From Prosapia bicincta (Eukaryota; Arthropoda; Insecta; Hemiptera; Cercopidae): a stretch of DNA of 64,000 bases. The notes below the pieces were generated by a model that saw only the letters and a program-made list of their open reading frames with translations, was not told the DNA's origin and made no database searches. The stretch's first letter is position 1, and each line of letters starts with the position of its first letter. The stretch spans positions 109,111,570 through 109,175,569 of the forward strand of contig JBAIZL010000003.1 in assembly GCA_036971475.1 (NCBI GenBank). The letters are read 5' to 3'. A program made the translations under genes and the position numbers. This document shows positions 47,571-58,119 of the stretch, one piece after another.

Positions 47571-47837
47571 TAAATTATTGGTTTTTTTTTTATTCCGGGT
47601 CTGAGCCCCCAAAACCCGCCCAGCCCTCGTGGCAGCCAACCTCTAGCGAGCTACCTCCGTCTCACATGCGCATGCGGTTAGTATCCCTACCGCGAGTGAA
47701 GGAAACGGGATTGATTGTCCATGTACCAAGCTCATAAACTCTTTCCATGGATAATCAGGAGATAGTGAAGAGAAACAGTACGGTAAGTGTCACGCTAGTG
47801 CGGGATGAAATAACCTGGCAAGAAATAAATTATTGGT
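47571..47837 (-). mobile_element. Jockey-like LINE 3' tail-only insertion with target-site duplication
   Basis: Only the last ~240 bp of the LINE (47825 back to 47593, from ccaggttatttcatcccgc to ctcagacccgga) plus a poly-A (T run from 47582) is present. Direct repeats taaattattggt at 47571-47582 and 47826-47837 bracket it. It is a severely 5'-truncated but otherwise complete insertion. It lies right beside the 5' edge of the previous LINE copy. Confidence 0.85.
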
Positions 47838-48005
47838 AAACCATATCGTCAGGTGCTGCCCTCGACGGACTTATCGTGAACTATTACGAACAAGAATGCT
47901 TTATGCAGCACGAAGGCGATTACTAATCGTTTTTTGCCAATTACTCAAAAACAAAATATTTTTAAAATTTAAGTCAGCTAACACGAATATTGACTTGTCC
48001 GCGTT
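47838..48005. other. No recognised feature
   Basis: Short unique stretch between the LINE tail and the 88-bp minisatellite. No frame, RNA or repeat recognised. Confidence 0.4.
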
Positions 48006-48535
48006 ATATGGTATAACTTTCCTCCTTTCTCGCAACACTCAACACCCATCTTTATAGTAAAGGGAGTTACAGCACTAAAGCTTTCAGTGACTCATATGGT
48101 ATAACTCTCCTCCTTTCTCGCAACACTCAACACCCATCTTTATAGTAAAGGGAGTTACAGCACTAAAGCTTTCAGTGACTCATATGGTATAACTCTCCTT
48201 TCTCGCAACACTCAACACCCATATTTATAGTAAAGGGAGTTACAGCACTAAAGCTTTCAGTGACTCATATGGTATAACTCTCCTTTCTCGCAACACTCAA
48301 CACCCATCTTTATAGTAAAGGGAGTTACAGCACTAAAGCTTTCAGTGACTCATATGGTATAACTCTCCTTTCTCGCAACACTCAACACCCATCTTTATAG
48401 TAAAGGAAGTTACAGCACTAAAGCTTTCAGTGACTCATATGGTATAACTCTCCTCCTTTCTCGCAACACTCAATACCCATATTTATAGTAAAGGGAGTTA
48501 CAGCACTAAAGCTTTCAGTGACTCATATGGTATAA
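48006..48535. repeat. Minisatellite, 85-88-bp unit, six copies
   Basis: The unit runs from atatggtataactctcc through tctcgcaacactcaacaccc and tatagtaaagggagttacag to actaaagctttcagtgact. Unit lengths are 88 or 85 bp, depending on one or two copies of cct after ctctcc. Units are nearly identical, so the expansion is recent. Confidence 0.95.
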
Positions 48536-49160
48536 GAAAAGGTTTGTTGTGTTAAATATCTGTAGAAATGTCACTAAAGGCTCCGACAGAAACAAATAGA
48601 TATCAGTCCCAGTTTATAAATTTATACACGTTTAAAGTGATAAAAACATACCCTGATTTTATATTTACTGGTTTCATGATACAAGGATTTCTTAAAACAG
48701 TCATCTGCACATATTTAACCCAACAAGATGATATGTACACTGAACGAAAGGAGAAAGTCTGTATTTTCATCCGATATTTTTTCCTTCACTTTTCCTTGAA
48801 ATGTTTTAGATAGCCCAACGTCTTCTGTAGCAGACAAAGCCAAACCGGTTCCCGCTGTTTTACAGGGAAAGCCACTGAATCTGTGCAATACCCGGCATCT
48901 TAACTGTTCTTCTCTGTTATAAAACATTCAAGATATAGTAACTTAGATTTTAGTAACGAAAAAGGAAGGGTACGGGGTAAGTAAGCGATGCGTCAACATG
49001 CACCCAGACCGCTTCGCCAACTTACCTCCTCACGCTATCTTAGGTTGGAACTAATCTCGCTCTATACCAAAGTAAGTAAAAGTATGAAACTGCGGCTTGT
49101 TTTGTAGCTTGATAAAAGGCAAATGACGTGGTTTGTGCCTAAAGACTTAGAAGCTAGAGC
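48536..49160. other. No recognised gene
   Basis: AT-rich to moderate sequence. The stretch gtgataaaaacataccctg at 48638 resembles one at 45884 downstream of the Penelope-like remnant, so part may be decayed element. Frames are short and featureless. Confidence 0.4.
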
Positions 49161-49164
49161 AATG

Positions 49165-49370
49165 GTGTTATAAAATAATACTTGTAACAAATATTTACTT
49201 AATTTTTTATAAAATAATACTTGTAACAAATATTTACTTAATATTTTATAAAATAATACTTGTAACAAATATTTACTTAATTTTTTATAAAATAATACTT
49301 GTAACAAATATTTACTTAATTTTTTATAAAATAATACTTGTAACAAATATTTACTTAATTTTTTGTAAAA
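49165..49370. repeat. 39-bp tandem repeat, five copies
   Basis: ttttataaaataatacttgt and aacaaatatttacttaat repeat every 39 bp (for example 49211 and 49250). On the minus strand the unit is in frame as VLFYKKLSKYLLQ, giving a 112-codon ORF. Composition is so AT-rich that a coding role is not supported. Confidence 0.95.
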
Positions 49371-49625
49371 CAAGACATCCCCCAAACACTCACGAAACAA
49401 CTAAGAATCTAGGTCTCAGATTACGTCCACACTGTTGTGTTACGTGGGGAAATACATCACCGAGCGGTCAGTGTTGTGAACTCATTAACATAGAATTCTT
49501 AAAAGCCACTGCGCCAACTTACCCGTGTGGCAACTAGCTTTGGTCTCCTCTACTTATAGGTTCTGCAACAATAACATAGCCAGTATGGTTACAAAATAAG
49601 ATAAGGGTGTGTCCCTATCGTTATT

Positions 49626-49826
49626 TATAAAGTCAGGTATATTGCGGACATGAAGGGGGTTTGTGTGATACATCGCACCTTGTCTTGTTCTAAAAAATAT
49701 TTTTTATAATGAAAAGAATATATAGTAAGTCTAATTGCAAAAACCGAGGTTTATTTTGGGTTTAAGTATTGTTTATATGGAGGTTGTACAGCTTGGATGA
49801 GGACGATTTGATAGATGAGACTCTAT

Positions 49827-49883
<57 letters not shown>

Positions 49884-50270
49884 ATGTATGTATATAAGAG
49901 TATTAGGCCTACGTGCGGGGTGCATCGCTGGCAAGGTGAACTCTATGTGTCTTGGGAATCTCATTTGCTTTATGCCTGAGCAAGTCGATGCATGTCATCG
50001 GCAAGGCGAGAAGAATTCGCGTCCCCCGTCTCACGTGACCTCGCTTGAGCCTTTCGTTTCTTATTATTTCCAAGGTCGATCTTGCGCTGTTATTCGTGAT
50101 GTTCTGTAGCTCGCTTACGGCGTTTGGCTAATCGTGCAACCTCACCTGCTTCAGGTTCCTCTTGCAGCCCAACTTGCCGTGTTTGCCTCTCCTCGTTGTG
50201 CAGCTGTCGCTTTAACCATTGTAACGATTGTCACAAACGCAACATTCACTCACACACGAAGCACAGATTT
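49626..50270. repeat. Dispersed repeat D, copy 2, with (TA)n and (TG)n
   Basis: Counterpart of 31205-32045, with the interior region deleted and a (ta)n run at about 49829-49867 followed by (tg)n in place of a catacatagg string. The less AT-rich core (taggcctacg to cattgtaacgattg) is kept. Confidence 0.8.
49960..50165 (-). pseudogene. Arg/Lys-rich coding remnant in dispersed repeat D, copy 2
   Basis: Minus-strand frame reads LQEEPEAGEVARLAKRRKRA, then after one TAA codon QRKIDLGNNKKRKAQARSRE and GDANSSRLADDMHRLAQA. The pattern matches copy 1 at 31700-31960. Family is uncertain. Confidence 0.4.
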
Positions 50271-50272
50271 AA

Positions 50273-50641
50273 ATGATGAGTGGGGGATATCGCAACGGTT
50301 CTCGCGTGAAGTGTTTAACGATCGGACAGATGGGTGTATCTGTTGTGTTTAAAACCGCCAAATCCGCTTGGAAGCCATTGACTTTATACTGAGTTAGTTA
50401 CCTTATAATTTGCCTCCTAAGGTAATTAAGAGTGTTGTGTGGAACGCATCGTTTTAACCCGTGTTGCAATGTCGCTGCAAAGGATCCTATTTCGCCGCAT
50501 TAAGAATTTGTCTTGTGGGTTTAGGTGTATTTCTGTAATAAGGGCTAGTTTATAGTAATTTCTATGCATATAGCAAAGAAGCTCTAGTTTTCTATCTTTA
50601 ACGCCGTTGGCATTCCATATCAGGACCGGTAACCTATCCAT
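50273..50641 (-). pseudogene. Jockey-like LINE, start of ORF2 with internal deletion
   Basis: Minus strand from 50641 reads MDRLPVLIWNANGVKDRKLE, then ITEIHLNPQDKF. At about 50500 it jumps to the linker region (matches 2609-2830), so most of the endonuclease is missing. It stops at 50273, where the dispersed repeat D ends. Confidence 0.8.
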
Positions 50642-52155
50642 GGTTGACAGAAGAGAACTAGTGGATGAAAGAATTCAGGAATTCTAAGAAGGTTTTGGGG
50701 GGTGAGGAGAAGATCTTAACAAAGGAAAGACCCAGGCCGACCGTGAAGGCTTCCCAGGTCTGTGCAGAGTTAATATCACTTAGGAGGTTCAATGAGTGTT
50801 TCGCCCAGTCTATAGAAGTGCGCGAGGTAGGTGCGGTCAAGGATGGGTCAACGGTTGCTGCAGGAGTCAAACGGAGCTCCGGCTGGGGTTGTATGACCGT
50901 CTTGGCCTTTGTAAGCTTGGGGTGTCTATCCTACTGTTCCTTTTCCGGGGGATTTACCCTGGGTTCAGGAATGGGGGGGTGTTGCTGATGATCCTGACTC
51001 AGGACCAGAAGCGGGTTTGGGTTTCGGTAGATTAAGTGTAGGAATTAGGCCCGGCTTGGATGGGAACGCCGGTTTGGGGGAGGTATAGGTAGGAAGGTAT
51101 TGCACCGGCTTCCCAGAGGTAGCCGGGCAGATGCTTGGGTTTAGGAAATGGTCGGTGTTGTGTATCGTGAAGCAGGCACATGTGTTTGTGTTTTCGCTGA
51201 AGGGGCCAGTTTTTAGGTTTTATTCCCGTCAGCCTTCTTATTTGCCTTATCCTTGGATTTGGTGACCTGCTTGTAAATGGCGCAGCCTCGATAGTTCGCG
51301 GTGTGGTTATCCCCGCAGAGGGTCCAATTGAAGTGGTCTCGATCCCTTGGAATCGTGGCCCTCGCCACATTAACGCACCGAGGAGCGGCCTTACAACAAC
51401 TTGTTGTATGGCCTATCCTCTGGCAGTTGTAGCACTGCACAGGACCTGTGGGCTGCCTGTAGGCTTCCACTCGTATTCTCGTTAAACAAATATTAGTGAG
51501 GACATAGTTTTACGTGCGTCATTGTCGGATTCTAGCTCTACAAGGAACATGGGTAGAAGCTCCTTGGTAAAGTGTCCCTACATTTGGGACACTTTGAGGA
51601 ATTCCTTTGATTCATCCACCCCTCGAAATACTACTTTAACGTCCCTAACTTTTTCGAGACGGAATACGTGGTGGGACACGCCCCTACCCCAAGTTTTCTC
51701 TGAAGGTTTACTAGTCGTCGAAGGTGCTAGTTTTATAGTTTCACTCCATCCTTCACCATAGTTGCCAAGTATAAGTAAGGGTTGTATTTGGACTTGAACT
51801 CCTTACTTATGTCTATTAAACGATGTTGTACTGGGTAGATTGCTGGGTTTTTGGCCGCTGCCCCGGGAGTGTTCGTGTTTGTAATGAGTCAATCTTTTGC
51901 GATTGATGACTTTTTTGGAGCTCGGTGAGCCTCTACGCTGGCTACAGCGCTAGCAGTCTTCACAGGGTCCACGGTCTTTGGTTTCACCTCGGTTTCAGTT
52001 CCGGGATCGGACTGGCAGATTCCTCTTCCTCCTTACGACGGGCCGATATCCGGCATCATCGTAAGCAGAACCCTCCGTCATGGTGTAATCAGTGCCTAGC
52101 TCTGATTGGGAGTAGGTGCTGACAGGAGTGGCTGGTAAAGATGGTCCCTCGGAGA
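50642..52155 (-). pseudogene. Jockey-like LINE ORF1 (gag) with zinc knuckles, plus 5' end
   Basis: The 51485-51213 minus frame reads RVEAYRQPTGPVQCYNCQRI, then GHTTSCC, a first CCHC knuckle, and FNWTLCGDNHTANYRGC, a further knuckle-like motif. This is the arrangement of Jockey-type gag proteins, which bind element RNA. Upstream, ELESDNDARKTMSSLIFV fits the gag RNA-binding region. The C-terminal part (50870-50658) ends TWEAFTVGLGLSFVKI. An ORF1 start at ATGACGGAGGGTTCTG near 52080 is likely. Frames are broken at several places between 51500 and 52000 and near 51030-51210. Sequence beyond about 52100 is the putative 5' UTR. Confidence 0.85.
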
Positions 52156-52159
52156 GCTG

Positions 52160-55100
52160 AATATTTATATAAAAAACATTAGCTCAAAGTTATTCTTTGT
52201 AGGAAAAATATAAAATTTGTATTAGATAACTTTTGAAAGAATGTAGCCGTGCACGATCATTTCTTTCCCGACCAATAAATGTGGAAAATCCTATCAAGTG
52301 CTCAGTTCTCTCCGTACTACCATTTCTCCCAAGGTCATGGGAATCCTTTTTTAGGCCGTTCTACTTCAGGTTGTCGCCAGACCTTCGGTCACAAAGCAGT
52401 CCTCTGGCCGTAATAGTGAAACTAATTGGCCAAGTTTAAATCACAGAAAATAATAAAATGTTATCAATTACAAACTGACCCAGGGAAATTCGTACCGCCT
52501 AAAAGTAGAAGAATGGATTGTTAACATTAGCTGAACCTAATTTATCAATTTTGCAATTTTAGCAAGTTTTGAACCTCTCACACCAAAATGTAACCATATA
52601 TTAACCTGTTGATGCAGTGAACACTTATTAAAAGGATTATTTTATCCTCGTAATTCTAATCTAACGAGAATATGAATGTAATACAAGGCCGACATCCTAG
52701 ATGGTCATGTAGCATTTGTACACAACTTGGCAGAGTGTATCGATTTAATACTTAGCTTCACATCCTTGTTCCATATATCCGTGTATCTTAATCATCGCTA
52801 TTTGTCATAAGCAATTTGGTTCATAGTATGCTCTTTCTTTTGTTTTTTTTTGCACATTGAACAGACTAGAACTATTGTTTTCTCACTAATGTAATGTTAC
52901 TAGCTGACCCTACGAACCTCGTATCGCCTAAAGGTTAATGAATGGCGTATTGACATTAGCTAAACTTAATCTATTATTTTATTACCATAATAATAGCTGA
53001 ACTTATAGTAGTCGATCGAGAAAAGTGTGACAATAATTGTTCTTCTTTGAATCTTATTTATTGAAGTGCATTCGGATATACAATATATTTCCTTTCACTC
53101 AGACGTTTTTCCGACGCAACTGTTAATGGGAGAAGTATGTATTTTCAAAATTAAGTTCAAATAATTTTAACTTGTTGAGTGTTGCTTAGCAACCAAAATT
53201 TGAAATGAATTCAATGAAATGTCTTAAGACAAGATGATATAGAAAACCATATTTTTTGCTGTGTTAGTCCTTTATATTTTATTTCTTATCTCGTTGGGAA
53301 GCTGTTTTGTTAAAAACCTAGCACCGTTTTATAGGTTGATATTTTTCTGATAAAATTATTTGGTTTTGGGGGGTCACGTGTCACCCCCTTTGGCTACAAC
53401 CTTAGAACCTACATAGATTCATTTTTATATCAATTATAAATCTCCTGGCAGGACGATCTAGAAAGATTAAAATAAGTCATACTTCTTTAGAAAACAATGT
53501 TTTACGTTGAATTTCTTTCAAGTGTAACTGAATTGGAGAATACGTAGTAATTTGATATTTTGTTCAAAATAGTTGTCGATCATAATTTGTTAAAATAGAA
53601 AATAAAAAGTATTGCCTCTTCAGCATGCACTTCCGATTAATTGTTTCCGAACGAAATTTTTGTTGGCTCGATAGCATTAATTAATGTTTATATACTAAAG
53701 TTTCTCGAATATAACATAATTCGATATATTAACCTTTTATTACAGATTAGATTTTAAATTATGAAGATATAAGATAATAAGTAGAACTGTTAGCTTATAA
53801 TACAACCAAGCTGTGTTGCCACATTCACTTTAATGTAATGTCTAGGGTAAACAAACTGAAGGTAGAATGTCGAGTCAACTAGAGTAACAAATTCTTATCG
53901 CTGCGTAACAGACTTTGAACTGCAAAGGAATCGGGCCGCAAGCTGTTTATTCGACCAGTGCGATTATTTCAACTTTTCTTATTCGATTAGAGTTTTGTCT
54001 AAAGGTTTTAAACTAAAAGTTTGTAGTCAAGTGTTTATAATAATTGAGACAGTAAGAGGCTTTCCATTATTGTTTTCTATTAAGGCAGATATTTTACAAT
54101 AACCACATAGGAAGAAATATTTAAATTTCACAAGCAACTTTGTCACGCTAAAAATGCACAAAGAACGATTTGTAGTTTTGCCGAAACATGTATGTATAGA
54201 GAACTATATCTTGTTATGGGTTTTGTGTTTTTTTAATATTTCTTATAAATAGATTATAAAGATGCTATAGGAAAGTTAATGAATTTTTCAGGCGAGATTT
54301 TATATTAACTTTATATTTCTATTGTTTAATAAACCCGAATCATTTACCTTATGTAGTCTATGTACGCAAAAGTAATTTTGTAGTCTGGTGTTGGCATTTG
54401 TAATTCATTGATTGTAATTCACAGACACACACAGACTCACAGTTACAGAGGCACTTGTTTGGGATGAGAAAAAAATTAGTTTATAACCTGTTTAATTCCA
54501 TGGGTAGTTTTTTAAGGAAACAAATGCAAAAAAGCCTCATATTATAGCAAACATTTGTACAACTTAAAACTGTTACTTGTGTTGTTAATTTGATTACTTT
54601 TATAAGTTACACGTGTGTGTAATGGTTAAGTGATAATTGGCTATGATTGATTCAAGCACGAAGCTTTGGGAAATAAGTTTTTGGAAAACCTGGACAGGCA
54701 TAACATTGTTTGTGTTATAAAATACTTTTGATTTTGAAGGGCAATTTTGTGTGAAAAAACTATTTAACACCGTGTGGGACATTGACCAAAAATGCTGTTA
54801 AAAAACATGTATAGAATTTAGGAAAAATAAACACAATTCTAAAATAAAAAAATAAAGAAGAACACTAAAGTGGGTTTTATTTGAAATGTTTATGTAATAG
54901 GTTTAATGCTATATTTATTTGCGTATAATATTTAGAAAGTCAATTGAATATAGATGTCTTGCTTTTGTATAATTCGAGGCATTTTAACAAGAAAATTTGT
55001 AATAAAAAAAATCCAAAGTAAAACATTTACTACCAAATGTTTAGATAAATTCTTATTAAAAACCAAAAAACGTTTATCTTTAAAGTACTTTCAGATACTA

Positions 55101-55176
55101 AACTGCAAATGGAACTTCCCATAGTCTAATACAAATTTATAGATGGAAACAGGTAATGTTTTTTTTGCGTTTGCAG
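52160..55176. repeat. AT-rich duplicated unit, fullest copy, upstream part
   Basis: Matches 26671-29113 and 41385-43057. The first 300 bp (for example cttcggtcacaaagcagtcc) is less AT-rich. No long frame or TE protein is seen. It leads into the only open copy of exon A, so it may be intron of an unidentified gene. Confidence 0.65.
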
Positions 55177-55273
55177 ACTAATGGTGAGGCAAGCAGAGGA
55201 TGACTTGGGAAAGGCTCCTCGTAGCCCCTGGTGCCCCCAGAGCCCCCCCCCCCGCATCGTGAACTGGACAAAG
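55177..55273 (+). other. Exon A copy 7: the only copy open through its length
   Basis: A 97-nt segment preceded by tttgcgtttgcag and followed by gtgagtttatggg. With one leading base, it reads LMVRQAEDDLGKAPRSPWCP then QSPPPRIVNWTK and ends on a codon boundary; the other two frames stop almost at once (TAA at the start, TGA after eight codons). The next exon-like segment, B, begins in phase 0, so A and B would join in frame. An 11-C run makes the frame sensitive to sequencing error. I do not recognise the protein. It could be a real internal exon, or a decayed copy that happens to stay open. Confidence 0.5.
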
Positions 55274-56448
55274 GTGAGTTTATGGGTTGCTTATGTTTGC
55301 TGTAATGCACGAATAGTTTTGTGTTTGGTTGCATTGTGCTCTGCTATGTAAAGACTTTTAAATAGAAAGCAGTACAGATGTTGGTGTGGGGGGGAATAAT
55401 AAGATAAAACAAGCAGTGTTTAAATAATCCAAGCGTGCTGGTACAAAGTCTGGCAAAATGAAATCCATTTACATCAGGTTTATGCTATTAGATGCTATTA
55501 GTAAATATAAAATAATGTACATATAAGCCCAGATAAAATTAAATATTTTATAGCGGAAAACCTAGATGCCAGGAACAATGAATGTTTTCATGAAAGCAAT
55601 AATGTATCCTCAACGCATGTTACCAGGCAATCATGCCTCAGTCATTGTTAATATGTTTACAACTAAATATTATGTAATATATTTACAATAAAGAATTTTA
55701 TATTATTTCCCAAAATTATTATCAAAATATCTGACTAGAAGCATTCAAAGTAAATATTTTACTCTTATATTTCATATTAATACTATTTTTGCCTCCATAA
55801 TATTTAATTATTATGCTGATACGCCTTTTGCAAACTGCACTTTTCCAGCGACAAACCAATAAGGCCTTTACTTAATGTACGAGGCAAGGTCTACATAAAG
55901 TTTAAAGAGTTTATGTTTAAATGGTCCATTTATTGTTACTTTGATATTTTGTTCTGTGATGTTTACAATAGTGCAACAGGTTTCATTTTATGCAGTGAAA
56001 CTTTGCATTGTGGCATTTCTAACCCATTTACGTGTTTCTATAATACGAGTCCTTCTTCATGTATCTGTCGGAAATCTCCTTTCTTTAAACCATGTTTTAT
56101 ATTATCTTCTTACTAACTTGTATATATTTGCTAGAATAACTCGACTCTATATGAGGAGTTATTTTTCTCAGGGGGGACAAGGCTAGGATGGAGGCGAATC
56201 CTAATTAGCTAGAAACTTCAATGTATGTAAAAACGTATTTATTTCCGTTTGCGGAAACAATTTATAGAGACTCGGCTCAAATTTTACTGAATAATTATCC
56301 CAAGAGTAAACATAAGCTTCACATATAACAAGGTGCACACTAACTTCATGAAGGCCTTTGTCATGTTACTAACTATATGACCTTCACACATGCCACAATC
56401 GGCACAACATAATGATGAATAATATAATATTACTTGTATATTTTACAG
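55274..56448. other. Intron-like AT-rich segment between exons A and B
   Basis: Matches 33106-34140 and, in part, 43089-43420. Starts with gtgagt and ends with ttttacag. No gene or element recognised inside. Confidence 0.5.
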
Positions 56449-56544
56449 AACCAGCCCAAGGTACCGGCAGATAATGGGGATGGACTCTGCGACTTGGATA
56501 ACACGCCATCTTCCCTCAGGACTCCATGGGACTCAGGCTTTAAG
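56449..56544 (+). other. Exon B: 96-nt exon-like segment, single copy
   Basis: Preceded by tgtatattttacag and followed by gtatgttgc. It is exactly 32 codons in phase 0 and reads NQPKVPADNGDGLCDLDNTP then SSLRTPWDSGFK. It is more GC-rich than its flanks, as expected of an exon in AT-rich DNA. The second copy of this region at 43380-43420 lacks it. I do not recognise the family. Confidence 0.55.
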
Positions 56545-58119
56545 GTATGTTGCTACCTGTCTATTTACTTTTATACAACTTTACACTGCTTTCTTCCTCT
56601 AAACAAGCGAGACGAGTCTGGGATCTGATGAACTTATAAACATTTTTAGAATAAATTTTCCTGGGGTTTGAATCAACACGCTTCATTTGTTATTACATCC
56701 AGTATAAGCTATTGGGGCTTTTAGACATACTAACTAAACCAAAGTGGATGGTGTCAAAACATTGCGGATAATTTCAAAAAAAAAATTAAAAATTATAACA
56801 CGAAAAACTCCAAATACACGTGTAAAGGTAAGGGTGAGCACGAATTTGACAGATTGTGCCCCTCAGGCGATCCTCGCTAAGATTTGTATCCTTGAAAGTT
56901 GCGAGTTTAATGATTTTATTTATGATTTGTGCAACTGTTATAAACTATTTAGCCTATAGTATTGTTTGGTGTTACCTCTATGTAGGTTGTTTTAGATACA
57001 CAATTATTAGAACACAACAAATTCCTTACTTCCACGGCCTGTGGAAAGCTTTCTGCTGCCACCGATATCAACGTTGCTTCGTCCGGCCACGGCCACACAG
57101 ATTCCTCTTCCCTATTCTAATCGTTAATCTAGCCAACAATGAATCAGCTGTTTTTCTCGCCAGAGTTATGTTAGTTTAAGGTTATCTTTCCGACTCACAA
57201 ATATGTGTAAATAACTGAACGTGTGTGAAATGTATGTTTGTTGTAACTTGGAATTATTCCTAAATGTCGATATTTAAGTACGTAAATTTTATCTATCGTT
57301 ATTCGCCTCGATTTCTGTTTGAAGTAGTTTAATTTATAGTTAGTAGAATCTAAAGTTAGTATAGGTTCTTAAAAACTTAATGTTTTTTCTTGTATTCTCA
57401 ACACGCTTTTATTTACTAATGGCAAAAGCTGTAAGGTATTCACGTAGACCTAAACTGCTAAACAGGATAATAGTTAAAGTTATAATCTAATCGAATATTG
57501 AGTTTTACTTTCGTGTGATTTTGCCTTTAGTTGCAATATTGGTTTACAAATAATTAGGTTAGGCCAGTATTCTTACTGGCAACATCCTGGTAGAACTCTT
57601 CTCAAATAGTTGCAGTTATAGGCATTTTCGAATGTATTTTTCTATTTAATTATTTTGTACATTTAGATTTCAAAACAATCTTCAGTTAACAATCGTCAGT
57701 TATAATAATCTTCAATTATTTAAATATATTATTTTTTAAATTATGATATAATTATATATTCTGTGATATTTTTAGTCTGGGGGGGGGCACAAAAACTGTC
57801 AGTGAGGTCCATAAAACTATTTTTTTTAATTCAGTGAATACTGGTCACGTTTTAGATATTAATGACGTAAATTAAGTTTAAATTATTATAAATATAAAAT
57901 AATGTATTTATATCATAAGTCTATTACGTTTATATAATCGTGCATATTTATAAAGGATATTAGCACCCCATAGCACTAATATAATAGCACTATTACACTA
58001 AAATAGCCGTCAAATTTTAGTCTGTCCACAACTTGTTGTAAAAAGGTTTTGAAAAATTTGTTCTGACAAATCCCAGACATTTCAAAATGTAGGTCATGAA
58101 AAGTTAAAAATCAGATCGA
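56545..58119. repeat. AT-rich unit, downstream part, with a less AT-rich conserved block at 57005-57180
   Basis: Matches 43420-45290 in order. The block 57005-57180 (cgtccggccacggccac, cgttaatct, aatcagctgttttt, cgccagag) is well kept at 44045-44215. Its coding frames differ between the copies, so it is more likely regulatory or simply conserved by recent duplication. After 58000 the sequence (aaatggtggtcatac) leads into the 67-bp satellite, as at 36360. Confidence 0.6.

Noticed and set aside
49062..49400. 112-codon minus-strand ORF with 13-residue repeats
   Set aside because: It is the translation of a 39-bp AT-rich minisatellite; the repeat length is a multiple of three by chance and the flanks show no coding signal.
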